From assembly GCA_963841885.1 (NCBI GenBank), contig CAWJEK010000022.1, positions 1-64,000 on the forward strand: 64,000 nucleotides of DNA, given 5' to 3'. The notes below the pieces were generated by a model. The model saw nothing but the letters and a program-made list of their open reading frames with translations, was not told the DNA's origin and made no database searches. Each line of letters opens with the position of its first letter. Within the stretch, counting starts at the first letter, position 1. The translations under genes and the position numbers were made by a program. Shown one piece after another: positions 52,652 to 61,122 of this stretch. This stretch comes from Bog-756 sp963841885. GTDB lineage: Bacteria; Actinomycetota; Acidimicrobiia; Acidimicrobiales; RAAP-2.

Positions 52652-53800
52652 GTGGATCTCTTCGAATACCAGGGGAAGCAGTACTTCGCCCGGTTCGGCA
52701 TCCCCATCTCCAAGGGAGGGGTGGCCGACACCGTCGACGAGGCGGTGGCCCAGGCCGAGGCGTCGGGGTACCCGGTCGTGGTCAAGGCCCAGGTGAAGGT
52801 CGGGGGCCGCGGCAAGGCCGGTGGTGTCAAGTTGGCCAACGACGTCGAGGAGGTGCGGCTCCACGCCGGCAACATCCTCGGCCTGGACATCAAGGGCCAC
52901 GTCGTGAAGCGGCTGTGGGTCGAGCACGCCTCGGACATCGCCAAGGAGTACTACGCCAGCTTCACCCTGGACCGCAGCGCCAAGAAGCACCTCGGCATGC
53001 TGTCGGCCGAGGGCGGCGTGGAGATCGAGGAGGTGGCCGTCACGAACCCGGACGCCATCGCCATCCTGCACATCGACCCGGTCGACGGCCTGACCCTCGA
53101 CGCCGCCACCGAGTGGGTGGCCCGGGCCGCGCTGGACGAGGAGGCCCGCGAGCAGGCCGCCGAACTGCTCGTCAAGCTCTACGCCTGCTACACCGAGGGT
53201 GACTGCGACCTGGCCGAGATCAACCCGCTCATCCTCACCCCCGAGGGCCGGGTGCACGCGCTCGACGCCAAGGTGACGCTCGACGACAACGCCGCGTACC
53301 GCCACCCCGAGTGGGACGACTTCGCCGGCAGTGACGTCGAGGACGAGCGCGAGACGAGGGCCAAGGAGCGCGGCCTCAACTACATCGGCCTGTCCGGATC
53401 GGTGGGAATCATCGCCAACGGCGCCGGACTGGCCATGAGCACACTCGACGTGGTCAACCAGTGCGGCGGCTCGGCCGCCAACTTCCTCGACATCGGTGGC
53501 GGCGCCAACGCCGACGTCATGGCCGCCGCGCTCGAGGTCATCAACTCGGACCCGGCCGTCAAGTCGATATTCGTCAACATCTTCGGCGGGATCACCCGGG
53601 TCGACGAGGTGGCCAAGGGGGTGCTCGAGGCCCTGGAGCGGGTCGAGATCAGCTCGCCCATCGTGCTCCGCCTCGACGGCACCAACGCCGTCGCCGGCCG
53701 GGAGATCCTGGCGTCCCATCTGTCCGATCGCCTGGTCGCCGAGCCGACCATGCTCGATGCCGCCCGCACGGCGGTCGCACTCGCTGGAGGCAAGTCGTGA
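52652..53800 (+). CDS. sucC: Succinyl-CoA synthetase, beta subunit
   Basis: SucC, 382 residues, is an ATP-grasp subunit that joins succinate and CoA with nucleotide hydrolysis, or the reverse in the TCA cycle. MDLFEYQGKQYFARFGIPIS, VVVKAQVKVGGRGKAGGVKL, DCDLAEINPLILTPEGRVHA (metal site) and NIFGGITRVDEVAKGVLEAL are typical. The GTG start follows an AGAGAGG site. It overlaps sucD (GTGA). Repeat motifs upstream may regulate it. Confidence 0.97.
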   Translation: MDLFEYQGKQYFARFGIPISKGGVADTVDEAVAQAEASGYPVVVKAQVKVGGRGKAGGVKLANDVEEVRLHAGNILGLDIKGHVVKRLWVEHASDIAKEYYASFTLDRSAKKHLGMLSAEGGVEIEEVAVTNPDAIAILHIDPVDGLTLDAATEWVARAALDEEAREQAAELLVKLYACYTEGDCDLAEINPLILTPEGRVHALDAKVTLDDNAAYRHPEWDDFAGSDVEDERETRAKERGLNYIGLSGSVGIIANGAGLAMSTLDVVNQCGGSAANFLDIGGGANADVMAAALEVINSDPAVKSIFVNIFGGITRVDEVAKGVLEALERVEISSPIVLRLDGTNAVAGREILASHLSDRLVAEPTMLDAARTAVALAGGKS

Positions 53801-54687
53801 GCATCTTCGTCGACGAGAACACCAAGGTCGTGGTCCAGGGCATCAGCCCGACCAGCCAGGGCCTGTACCACGGGCTTCGCAACAAGGCCTACGGCACCCA
53901 GGTCGTGGCCGGCACCAACCCCAACCGGGGCGGCGAGGAGATCGAGGGCATCCCGGTGTACGCCACCGTGGCCGAAGCCGTCGAGGCGACCGGGGCCAAC
54001 GCCTCGTTCATCTCGGTGCCACCCAAATTCGCCGCCGACGCCATCGTGGAGGCCGCCGCCGCCGGGGTCCCCTTCGTGGTCTGCATCACCGAGGGCATTC
54101 CCGCCCAGGACGAGGCGCTCGCCTACAACCGCCTCGTGCGGGACTTCCCCGGCACCCGCCTGCTGGGCCCCAACTGCCCGGGCATCATCTCGCCCGGCAA
54201 GTGCAACATCGGGATCACCTCGGGCGACATCGCCATGGCCGGTGGGCCGGTGGGCATCGTCAGCCGGTCGGGCACGCTCACGTACCAGGCGCTCCACGAA
54301 CTGAGCCAGCAGGGCGTCGGGCAGACGACCTGCGTCGGCATCGGGGGCGACCCGGTGCCCGGCACCAGTTTCATCGACTGCCTGGCCGCCTTCGAGGCGG
54401 ACCCCGACACCCGGGCCATCATGATGATCGGCGAGATCGGTGGCTCGGCCGAGGAGGAGGCGGCCGAGTTCATCGCCGCATCGGTCACCAAGCCGGTGGT
54501 CTCGTACGTGGCTGGGGTTACCGCCCCTCCCGGCCGGAAGATGGGTCACGCCGGCGCCATCATCTCCGGCTCGAAGGGCACCGCCCAGGCCAAGATGGAC
54601 GCGCTGGGCGAGGCCGGGGTAACGGTGGCGCTCAACCCGACCGAGGCGGGCGAGGCCATGGTCGACGTCGTCCGGAAACTGGCCTGA
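53797..54687 (+). CDS. sucD: Succinyl-CoA synthetase, alpha subunit
   Basis: SucD, 296 residues, carries the phosphohistidine. SIFVDENTKVVVQGISPTSQ, GPNCPGIISPGKCNIGITSG, IGEIGGSAEEEAAEFI and the active-site AGVTAPPGRKMGHAGAIISG with His251 are canonical. The GTG start overlaps the sucC stop. A HAD phosphatase gene follows shortly. Confidence 0.98.
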   Translation: MSIFVDENTKVVVQGISPTSQGLYHGLRNKAYGTQVVAGTNPNRGGEEIEGIPVYATVAEAVEATGANASFISVPPKFAADAIVEAAAAGVPFVVCITEGIPAQDEALAYNRLVRDFPGTRLLGPNCPGIISPGKCNIGITSGDIAMAGGPVGIVSRSGTLTYQALHELSQQGVGQTTCVGIGGDPVPGTSFIDCLAAFEADPDTRAIMMIGEIGGSAEEEAAEFIAASVTKPVVSYVAGVTAPPGRKMGHAGAIISGSKGTAQAKMDALGEAGVTVALNPTEAGEAMVDVVRKLA

Positions 54688-54713
54688 CCACCACGTCCGG
54701 TCCGTCGCTGGTC

Positions 54714-55427
54714 GTGGGGGGCGTCCCGTCGGCCGACGCCCACCGGGGGCGGCCGGTGGCGGCCGCGGTGTTCGACCTCGACGGGCTGCTGATCGACTCG
54801 GAGCCGTTCTGGCGCCAGGCCGAGATCGAGGTGTTCGCCTCGGTGGGGCTCGACCTGAGCGAGACCGACGTCCGCCAGACCATGGGGCTGCGCATCGACG
54901 ACGCCGTCCTCCACTGGTGGGTCCGCCGTCCCTGGACCGGGATGACCCCGGTCCAGGTGGAGCGCCGCATCACCGCCCGGGTGGCCGAGCTCATCGAGGC
55001 CGGGGGTGAGGCGATGCCCGGAGTGCGGGAGGCCCTCGCTCTCTTCACCGAGCGCTCGATCCCCATGGCGGTCTGCTCCGGCTCCTACGCCGTGGTCATC
55101 GAGGCCGCGCTCGACCGCCTGGGGATCACCGACGTCATGTCGGCGTGGCACTCGGCCGAATGGGAGCCGCTGGGCAAGCCCCATCCGGGTGCCTACCTGT
55201 CCACGGCGGCCAAGCTGGGGGTCGACCCGACCGCGTGCCTGGCCTTCGAGGACTCGTTCAACGGCGCCATCTCCGCCAAGGCGGCGCGTATGCGGGTGGT
55301 GTGCGTGCCCGAGCCGGCCGCCCAGGGATCGCCCCGCTGGGGCTTCTGCGACCTGGTCCTCGCCACGCTGGCCGACTTCGACGGTGCCGCGCTGGACGAC
55401 CTGGAGGGTGGACCCGTCCCGTCCTGA
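54714..55427 (+). CDS. HAD-superfamily phosphatase, YniC/HxpB-like
   Basis: The protein, about 237 residues, is a class IA HAD hydrolase. The nucleophile motif is AAVFDLDGLLIDSEPFWRQA. MGLRIDDAVLHWWVRRPWTG resembles the cap of E. coli YniC (HxpB). Motif II is MAVCSGS, Lys is in LGKPHPGAYL, and motif IV is CLAFEDSFNGAISAKAARM. The substrate is probably a sugar or hexitol phosphate. The start is uncertain: GTG at 54714 is used; a GTG at 54756 would also keep the domain. It follows sucD by 26 bases. Confidence 0.85.
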   Translation: MGGVPSADAHRGRPVAAAVFDLDGLLIDSEPFWRQAEIEVFASVGLDLSETDVRQTMGLRIDDAVLHWWVRRPWTGMTPVQVERRITARVAELIEAGGEAMPGVREALALFTERSIPMAVCSGSYAVVIEAALDRLGITDVMSAWHSAEWEPLGKPHPGAYLSTAAKLGVDPTACLAFEDSFNGAISAKAARMRVVCVPEPAAQGSPRWGFCDLVLATLADFDGAALDDLEGGPVPS

Positions 55428-55596
55428 TCGCCGCCGACGACGTCGTGGCGACGTGGGGGCCGAAAGGCCCGGCGCCACAGGGCCGATGGTCGCAAGAACG
55501 GTTGCAGACGGTTGCAAAAGCCGGTTACCGCTTCGGTTGCCCGGACCCGCGGCCGATGACTACATCACGAGGGGCAGCCCCCAGGGCAGGGGGGAG

Positions 55597-55648
55597 CAGT
55601 GAAGCGGTCCCGTTCCGGTGGGCAGGCCGGAGCGGGACCGCATCGCTG
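55597..55648 (+). terminator. Long hairpin between the HAD gene and purN, terminator-like
   Basis: A 15-bp stem with one G-U pair (55604-55618 with 55627-55641, 8-base loop) extends by six more pairs after one mismatch, giving 55597-55648. No T-tract follows. The 315-base gap 55428-55742 also holds two ACGGTTGCA copies (55498 and 55508) and a second hairpin, and has no coding signal. Confidence 0.55.
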
Positions 55649-55674
55649 TCGTTCCTCGCGGAGTGCCAGGCCGT

Positions 55675-55701
55675 GGAGGGCCCGCCCCCGGTGGGCCCTC
55701 C
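55675..55701 (+). other. Perfect 9-bp hairpin upstream of purN
   Basis: GGAGGGCCC and GGGCCCTCC flank a 9-base loop, 41 bases before the purN start and just before its -10. It may be a second terminator stem or an operator dyad. Confidence 0.4.
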
Positions 55702-55730
55702 GGCTTGGACCGCACCCCGGAAGGCGCTGG

Positions 55731-55736
55731 TAGCGT
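55731..55736 (+). promoter_or_regulatory. Putative -10 of a leaderless purN transcript
   Basis: TAGCGT followed by six bases and GTG at 55743; no Shine-Dalgarno sequence. Confidence 0.45.
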
Positions 55737-55742
55737 GCGCCC

Positions 55743-56393
55743 GTGGCCCGCGGATCGACACGTGACGCACCCCCGTCACCGGTCAGGATCGGCGTGCTCG
55801 CCTCGGGCAGCGGCACCATCCTCGAGGCCATCCTGGCCGACGGCCTCCCGGTCCACCTGGTGGCTACCGACCGCCCCTGCCGGGCGGTCGAGGTGGCCAC
55901 CGCGGCCTCGGTGACGGCCGTCCTGGTCGACCGGGCCGACTTCGGGGGCTTCGGCCCCGCCTTCGACCGGGTCGGGTACACGCGGGCGCTGACGGACACG
56001 CTGGTCGCCGCCGGCGTCGACGTGGTGGTCATGGCCGGCTTCGGCACGGTGCTCGAGCACCCGGTCCATGCCGCTTTCCCGGACCGGATCCTCAACACCC
56101 ATCCCGCCCTGCTGCCGGACTTCCCGGGGTGGCACGCCGTCCACGACGCCCTCGCCGCCGGGGTACCCGAGACGGGCACCACGGTGCACATCGCCCATCT
56201 GGAGATGGACACCGGGCCGGTCCTGGCTCAGGCCACGGTGGCGATCCGGCCGGACGACACCGAGGCGAGCCTGCACGATCGCATCAAGGCCGTGGAGCGA
56301 ACGCTCTACCCGGCCACCATCCGAGCCTTCATCGACGACCTGGCGGCCCAGGGCGTGGGTGCGGCACCGTCACCTGAGGAGGTCACCGAATGA
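55743..56393 (+). CDS. purN: Phosphoribosylglycinamide formyltransferase
   Basis: PurN, 216 residues, formylates GAR with 10-formyl-THF in purine synthesis. VRIGVLASGSGTILEAILAD, MAGFGTVLEHPVHAAFPDRI and the catalytic block NTHPALLPDFPGWHAVHDAL with GTTVHIAHLEMDTGPVLAQA are diagnostic. The GTG start lies at the predicted transcription start. Its stop overlaps the purH ATG (ATGA), and folD downstream supplies the cofactor. Confidence 0.96.
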   Translation: MARGSTRDAPPSPVRIGVLASGSGTILEAILADGLPVHLVATDRPCRAVEVATAASVTAVLVDRADFGGFGPAFDRVGYTRALTDTLVAAGVDVVVMAGFGTVLEHPVHAAFPDRILNTHPALLPDFPGWHAVHDALAAGVPETGTTVHIAHLEMDTGPVLAQATVAIRPDDTEASLHDRIKAVERTLYPATIRAFIDDLAAQGVGAAPSPEEVTE

Positions 56394-57955
56394 AGGCACT
56401 GCTGTCCGTGTACGACAAGACCGGGATCGAGGAGTTCGCCCGCGGCCTGGCCGACCTGGGTTGGGAGCTGATCTCGAGCGGGGCACGTCAGCGGCGCTGA
56501 CGGCGGCGGGCATCGAGCACGTGGAGGTCGCCGACCTGACCGGCGCCCCCGAGATGCTGGGGGGCCGGGTCAAGACGCTCCATCCGGTGATCCACGGCGG
56601 GATCCTGGCCGACCGCTCCAAGCCCGACCACCTCGATGCCCTGGACAAGCTGGGCATCGGGCTGATCGACCTGGTGGTGTGCAATCTCTACCCGTTCACC
56701 TCGGATCCCTCGATCGAGCTGATCGACGTGGGCGGGCCCGACCATGGTGCGGGCGGCGGCCAAGAACCACGACCACGTGGCCGTGGTGGTCGACCCGGTC
56801 GACTACGGCGCGGTGCTCGAGGAGCTGCGGGCCTCGGGATCCATCTCCCTCGAGACGCGGCGTCGTCTGGCCCGTCAGGCCTTCGCCCACACCGCCGGCT
56901 ACGACGCCGCCATCGTGGCGTGGCTCGACGAGCGGGAGCAGGAGGCGCTGGCCCACGGCGAGGACATCGACGCCACCGAGCTCGAGACGGCCCTGCTGCT
57001 GCCCGAGTCGGTCCACCTGACCCTGGAGCGGTCCGCCTCCCTCCGCTACGGCGAGAATCCGCACCAGCACGGCGCCCGCTACCGGGTGGCCGGCCAGGAC
57101 ACCTGGTGGGACCGCGTCGTCCAGTACGGAGGCAAGGAGCTCTCCTACCTCAACGTGTTCGACGCCGACGCCGCCTGGCGGCTCGTCCACGAACTGCCCG
57201 GGACGGCCGACGAGTCGGCGGTCGCCATCATCAAGCACGCCAATCCGTGCGGGGCGGCCCTCGACGCCGACCTCGTCCGGGCCTACGAGCTGGCTCTGGA
57301 GTGCGACCAGCAGTCGGCCTTCGGCGGGATCGTGGCGATCGGCGGCCCGGTGACGGTGGCGGTGGCCGCGGCCATCGCCGACGGCCCCCAGGCCGACGTG
57401 ATCATCGCTCCCTCCTACGACGAGGAGGCGCTCGCCCAACTCTCCTCCAAGCGCAAGGCCACGCGGCTGCTTTCGGCGCCGGCACCCGAGGCCCTCGTGC
57501 GCCAGTACCGTTTCCTCGGCAACACCGTCCTGGTCCAGGACGCCGACCGGTTCCTGGTCGACCCGTCGACGTGGGAGGTGGTGACCGGGCGCCGACCCAC
57601 CGACGCCGAGTGGCGGGACCTGGCGATCGCCTGGAAGGTGTGTGCCCGGACGACCTCCAACGCCATCGCCGTGGTGACCGGCGCCCAGGCCGTGGGCATC
57701 GGCGCCGGTCAGCAGTCGCGGGTGGTGGCGGCCCAGATCGCCGTCCAGAAGGCCGGGGAGCGGGCGGCGGGCGGAGCGGCAGCCTCGGACGCCTTCTTCC
57801 CGTTCCCCGACGGCATGCAGGTCCTGGCCGATGCCGGCGTGGCCGCCGTGGTGCAGCCCGGCGGCTCGATCCGGGACGACGAGGTCATTGCCGCAGCCGA
57901 TGCGGCGGGGATCGCTATGGTCATGGCAGGTGGCGAGCGCCACTTCCGCCATTGA
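56390..57955 (+). CDS. purH: Bifunctional AICAR transformylase / IMP cyclohydrolase, two frameshifts in this sequence
   Basis: PurH does the last two steps of IMP synthesis. MKALLSVYDKTGIEEFARGL and WELISSG begin the cyclohydrolase domain. One G appears lost near 56483 (expected SSGGTSAALTAAG) and one extra G appears near 56740 (expected VDVGGPTMVRAAAKNH). The two shifts compensate and give about 521 residues, the normal length. AICAR transformylase motifs are LRYGENPHQHGARYRVAG, IIKHANPCGAALDADLVRAY, CDQQSAFGGIVAI and DAFFPFPDGMQVLADAGVAA. The ATG overlaps the purN stop. The shifts are probably sequence errors. Confidence 0.94.
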
Positions 57956-58059
57956 GCCGCGGGCCCGGACGGCCCGGGCGCCCCGGGACGCCGGCGGGGT
58001 GGACCGGCGGACGAGACGGGGATGGGGAGTACGGCAGTGACAGCACCCGAGGCCCGCCG

Positions 58060-58913
58060 ATGACGGCGACCCTGCTCGACGGCGAGCTGCTGGCCGCCCG
58101 GGTGCGGGCCGAGGTGGCCGACCGGGTGGCCCGGCTGGCGGCGCCGGGGTGACCGTGGGCCTCGGCACCATCCTGGTCGGCGACGACGGGCCGAGCGCCC
58201 GCTACGTCGCCATGAAGCACGCGGACTGCGCCGAGGTGGGGATCACCTCGGCCCATGCCCACCTGCCGGCCGACGTGAGCCAGCAGGAGCTGGACGCCAC
58301 CGTGGCCCGGTTCAACGCCGATCCGGCCGTGCACGCCTACCTGGTCCAGCTGCCGCTGCCGGCCGGCCTCGACGAGGAGCGCACCCTGCTGGCCGTCGAC
58401 CCCGACAAGGACGTCGACGGACTGCACCCGGTCAACCTCGGCCGCCTGGTCATGGGGGCCAACGGCCCGCTGCCCTGCACCCCGGCGGGCATCGTCGAAC
58501 TGCTGCACGCCAACGACGTGCCCGTCGAGGGCAAGCACGTGGTGATCATCGGCCGGGGGCTGACCATCGGCCGACCGCTGGCCCTGCTGCTGGCCATGAA
58601 GCGGCCGGGCTGCAACGCGGCGGTCACCGTGGTGCACACCGGCGTGGAGGACCTGGCGGGCCTGGTCCGCCAGGGCGACGTGGTGGTGGCCGCCGCCGGC
58701 CGGGCCGGTCTGGTGACCGCGGACATGATCAAGCCGGGCGCCGCCGTGGTCGGCGCCGGGACCTCGTGGGAAGGGAAGAAGCTCTTGTCGGACGTCGACG
58801 AAGGAGTGGCCGAGGTCGCCGGGTGGATCACCCCGCGGATCGGTGGGGTGGGCCCGATGACCCGGGCGATGCTGCTGCGCAACGCCGTACGGGCCGCGGA
58901 GCGTGCCGCATGA
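58060..58913 (+). CDS. folD: Methylenetetrahydrofolate dehydrogenase / cyclohydrolase, one frameshift in this sequence
   Basis: FolD interconverts 5,10-methylene-, methenyl- and 10-formyl-THF. The ATG at 58060 gives MTATLLDGELLAARVRAEVA with DRVARLAA. A base is missing near 58140-58149, after which the frame continues VTVGLGTILVGDDGPSARYV. Catalytic Lys is in YVAMKHADCAEVGI. PLPAGLDEERTLLAVDPDKD precedes VDGLHPVNLGRL, and the NADP site is VVIIGRGLTIGRPLALLLAM. GVGPMTRAMLLRNAV ends it. Corrected length is about 284 residues, normal. The stop overlaps the next ATG (ATGA). Confidence 0.94.
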
Positions 58914-59284
58914 GCCCCTCGACCGGACCGAACGGCCTGGAGACCGACGAGCGCCCGTGGGGCCGCTACTCGGTCCTCGACGACCAGCCCACCTTCAAGG
59001 TCAAGCGCATCGAGGTGCTGCCGGGTAAGCGGCTCAGCTACCAACGTCACGCCCGGCGCTCCGAGCACTGGTTCATCGTGACCGGGACGGCGGTGGTGAC
59101 GCTCGACGGGACGACCCGGGAGGTCTCGGCGGGGGACGCCGTAGACATCCCGGTGGGCACGGACCACCGCATCGAGAACGCCTCGGCGGCCCCCGTCGTG
59201 TTCGTCGAGGTCCAGCACGGTGACTACTTCGGCGAGGACGACATCGTCCGCCTCGAGGACGACTACGGCCGGACCGGCTCGTGA
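58910..59284 (+). CDS. Cupin protein, mannose-6-phosphate isomerase type II-like
   Basis: The protein is 124 residues and consists of a single cupin. It matches the C-terminal isomerase domain of ManC/AlgA proteins: ERPWGRYSVLDDQPTFKVKR, then LSYQRHARRSEHWFIVTGTA, GDAVDIPVGTDHRIEN and VEVQHGDYFGEDDIVRLEDD. Metal ligands expected are the His residues in QRHARRSEHW and the later His in DHRIEN. Stand-alone versions occur in actinobacteria; isomerase activity is inferred. It is coupled to folD by an ATGA overlap. Confidence 0.88.
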   Translation: MSPSTGPNGLETDERPWGRYSVLDDQPTFKVKRIEVLPGKRLSYQRHARRSEHWFIVTGTAVVTLDGTTREVSAGDAVDIPVGTDHRIENASAAPVVFVEVQHGDYFGEDDIVRLEDDYGRTGS

Positions 59285-60105
59285 GCGGGTCCCGGGTCAT
59301 GGGCGCCACCCGGCCGAGGGTGGCTCTGGCCGCGGCCGGCCTGGTGACCGTGTTGGCCCTCCTGGGCCCGACCGCGACCGCGTCCGCGACCGCACCGGCC
59401 ACCCCGGCGCGTCCGGCCCCGGAGGCGGCCGCGGCCCGGCTCCTCGACACCACCACCACGACCGTGCCGGACACGACGACGTCCACGGTGGCCCCGACGA
59501 CCACGACCACGCCCCCGACCACCACCACGACCAGCACGTCGACCACCACCACGACGTCGTCCACCACGACCACGACGACGGCCCCGACGACCACGACGAC
59601 CAGGCCGTCCACGACCACGTCATCCGGCGTGTCCGGCGTGCTCATCGCGGTGATCGTCGTGGTGGTGCTGCTGATCGCGCTGGTGATCGTCCTGATGGTC
59701 TCCCGCAGCCGGAAGTCGGCCCTGGACGCCTGGCGGCGCCGGGCGCTGCCCGCCTTGAGCGACGCGCGGCTGGCCCGTGAGGCGCTGCTGTCGGAGTCGG
59801 CCATGTCCGACGACGCCGAACTGCGTGGGGCGGTGGCGGTCCAGGCGGACCGCGCGGCCACGGCCCTCGACCAGGCGGCCACGACGGCGCCCGAGCCGGC
59901 GGCCGGAGGATCGGCCACCACGGCGGCGGGCGCACTGCGGGGCCTGGCCTTCGCCGTCGAGGCCGACCGGCTGCTGCGCCACGGTGCCGCCGCCCCGACC
60001 GGGGTGCAGCTGGCCCAGGCCGACCAGGCCCGGAGGGACCGCGACGCCGAGCTGCAGGCGGCGCTGGCCCGCTTCCAGGGCCACGTGACACCCCCCACAC
60101 GCTGA
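59281..60105 (+). CDS. Secreted/membrane protein with Thr-rich stalk, function unknown
   Basis: The protein is 274 residues. A signal-like segment (VALAAAGLVTVLALLGPTAT) is followed by an external linker of about 65 residues made almost only of Thr, Ser and Pro. One membrane helix follows (GVLIAVIVVVVLLIALVIVL), then a basic RSRK stop-transfer and a cytosolic Ala-rich helical domain of about 120 residues. The DNA of the linker (about 59450-59620) is an ACC/ACG-rich imperfect repeat. The stalk suggests O-mannosylation. The GTG start overlaps the cupin stop. No family recognised. Confidence 0.7.
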   Translation: MSGSRVMGATRPRVALAAAGLVTVLALLGPTATASATAPATPARPAPEAAAARLLDTTTTTVPDTTTSTVAPTTTTTPPTTTTTSTSTTTTTSSTTTTTTAPTTTTTRPSTTTSSGVSGVLIAVIVVVVLLIALVIVLMVSRSRKSALDAWRRRALPALSDARLAREALLSESAMSDDAELRGAVAVQADRAATALDQAATTAPEPAAGGSATTAAGALRGLAFAVEADRLLRHGAAAPTGVQLAQADQARRDRDAELQAALARFQGHVTPPTR

Positions 60106-60146
60106 GTCCGCGGGGCCGCCCCTGGTCGCGGCGGGGGGCCCGGAAG

Positions 60147-60152
60147 TAGGCT
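60147..60152 (+). promoter_or_regulatory. Putative -10 of a near-leaderless metF transcript
   Basis: TAGGCT followed by nine bases and ATG at 60162, so the 5' UTR would be three bases or fewer. Confidence 0.4.
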
Positions 60153-60161
60153 GGTGCGACC

Positions 60162-61024
60162 ATGACGCGCATCGCCGAACTGCTCGAGAAGGGCAAGACG
60201 TACTCGTTCGAGTTCTTCCCACCGAAGACCGACGCCGAGCAGGCGACGTTGGTGGCGACCCTCCGCGAGCTCGAGCCGCTGGCCCCGTCGTTCGTGTCCG
60301 TCACCTACCGGGGTGGGGGGAGTCGCGACGGCGCACCGTCGACCTGGTCACCGGGATGCTCCGGACCACCAATCTGGTCCCCATGGCCCACCTCATCTGC
60401 GTGGCCCACACCCGGCTGGAGTTGGCCGAGATCCTGGTCGAGCTGCGCCGCTCCGGCATCGAGAACCTGATGGCCCTGGGTGGCGACCCGCCCACCGACC
60501 TCGACTCCGCCGTCGGCGAACTGGCCCACGCCTCGGAGCTGGTCGAGCTGGCCCGGGCCATCGGTGGGTTCTCCATCGGCGTGGCCGCCCAGCCCGCCGG
60601 TCACCCGCTCTCGACCGACCGGGCGGCCGATCGTGACCACCTGGCGGCCAAGCTGGCCCTGGCGGACTTCGCGGTGACGCAGTTCTTCTTCGAGGCCCAG
60701 GAATACACCTCGCTGGTGGCCGACCTGGCCGATCGGGGCGTCACCAAGCCGGTGCTGCCGGGGATCATGCCGGTCGAGCGGCTCAGCTCCGTGCCCGGTA
60801 TGGCCCGTATGGGCGCGGCGGTCCCCGCCTGGATGGTCGAGCGCCTGCAGGCGGCCGATACCGCCGGGGGCCCCGAGGCGGTCCGCCACGAGGGTGTGGC
60901 CTGCGCCACCGAGCTGTGCCAGGAGCTCTTGGACGCCGGGGTGCCGGGCCTCCACTTCTATACGCTGAACCGGTCGAGCGCGACGCGCGGGATCTACTCC
61001 GCGCTGGGCCTCGGCCGGACCTGA
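60162..61024 (+). CDS. metF: Methylenetetrahydrofolate reductase, one frameshift in this sequence
   Basis: MetF reduces 5,10-methylene-THF to 5-methyl-THF for methionine synthesis. MTRIAELLEKGKTYSFEFFP with PKTDAEQ begins the barrel, with the catalytic Glu in FEFFPPK. The frame breaks in a six-G run at 60315-60320; adding one G restores VTYRGGGESRRRTVDLVTGM. The second part has LMALGGDPPTDLDSAV, GVAAQPAGHPLSTDRAADRD, ALADFAVTQFFFEAQEYTSL and GLHFYTLNRSSATRGIYSAL. Corrected length is about 287 residues, normal. A homopolymer error is the likely cause. Confidence 0.94.
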
Positions 61025-61095
61025 ATCCGTCGCCGCGCTGCGGGCCCGTGCCCAGGTGCCATGATCCTGCAGGGGGACGCAGCGAGAGGGGCACG

Positions 61096-61122
61096 ATGCC
61101 GAGACCGGATGGGGACCGATGA
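61096..61122 (+). CDS. Candidate 8-codon upstream ORF coupled to the LuxR-family gene
   Basis: ATG at 61096 encodes MPRPDGDR and its TGA overlaps the regulator ATG as ATGA. GAGAGGGG lies five bases before this ATG, so the ribosome site serves the mini-ORF rather than the main gene. It may be a coupling or regulatory leader peptide. The same architecture occurs before map. Confidence 0.4.
   Translation: MPRPDGDR

Noticed and set aside
59450..59620. ACC/ACG-rich repeated DNA as a CRISPR array or microsatellite locus
   Set aside because: It lies in frame inside a signal-stalk-helix protein and encodes Thr/Ser/Pro. There are no repeat-spacer units.
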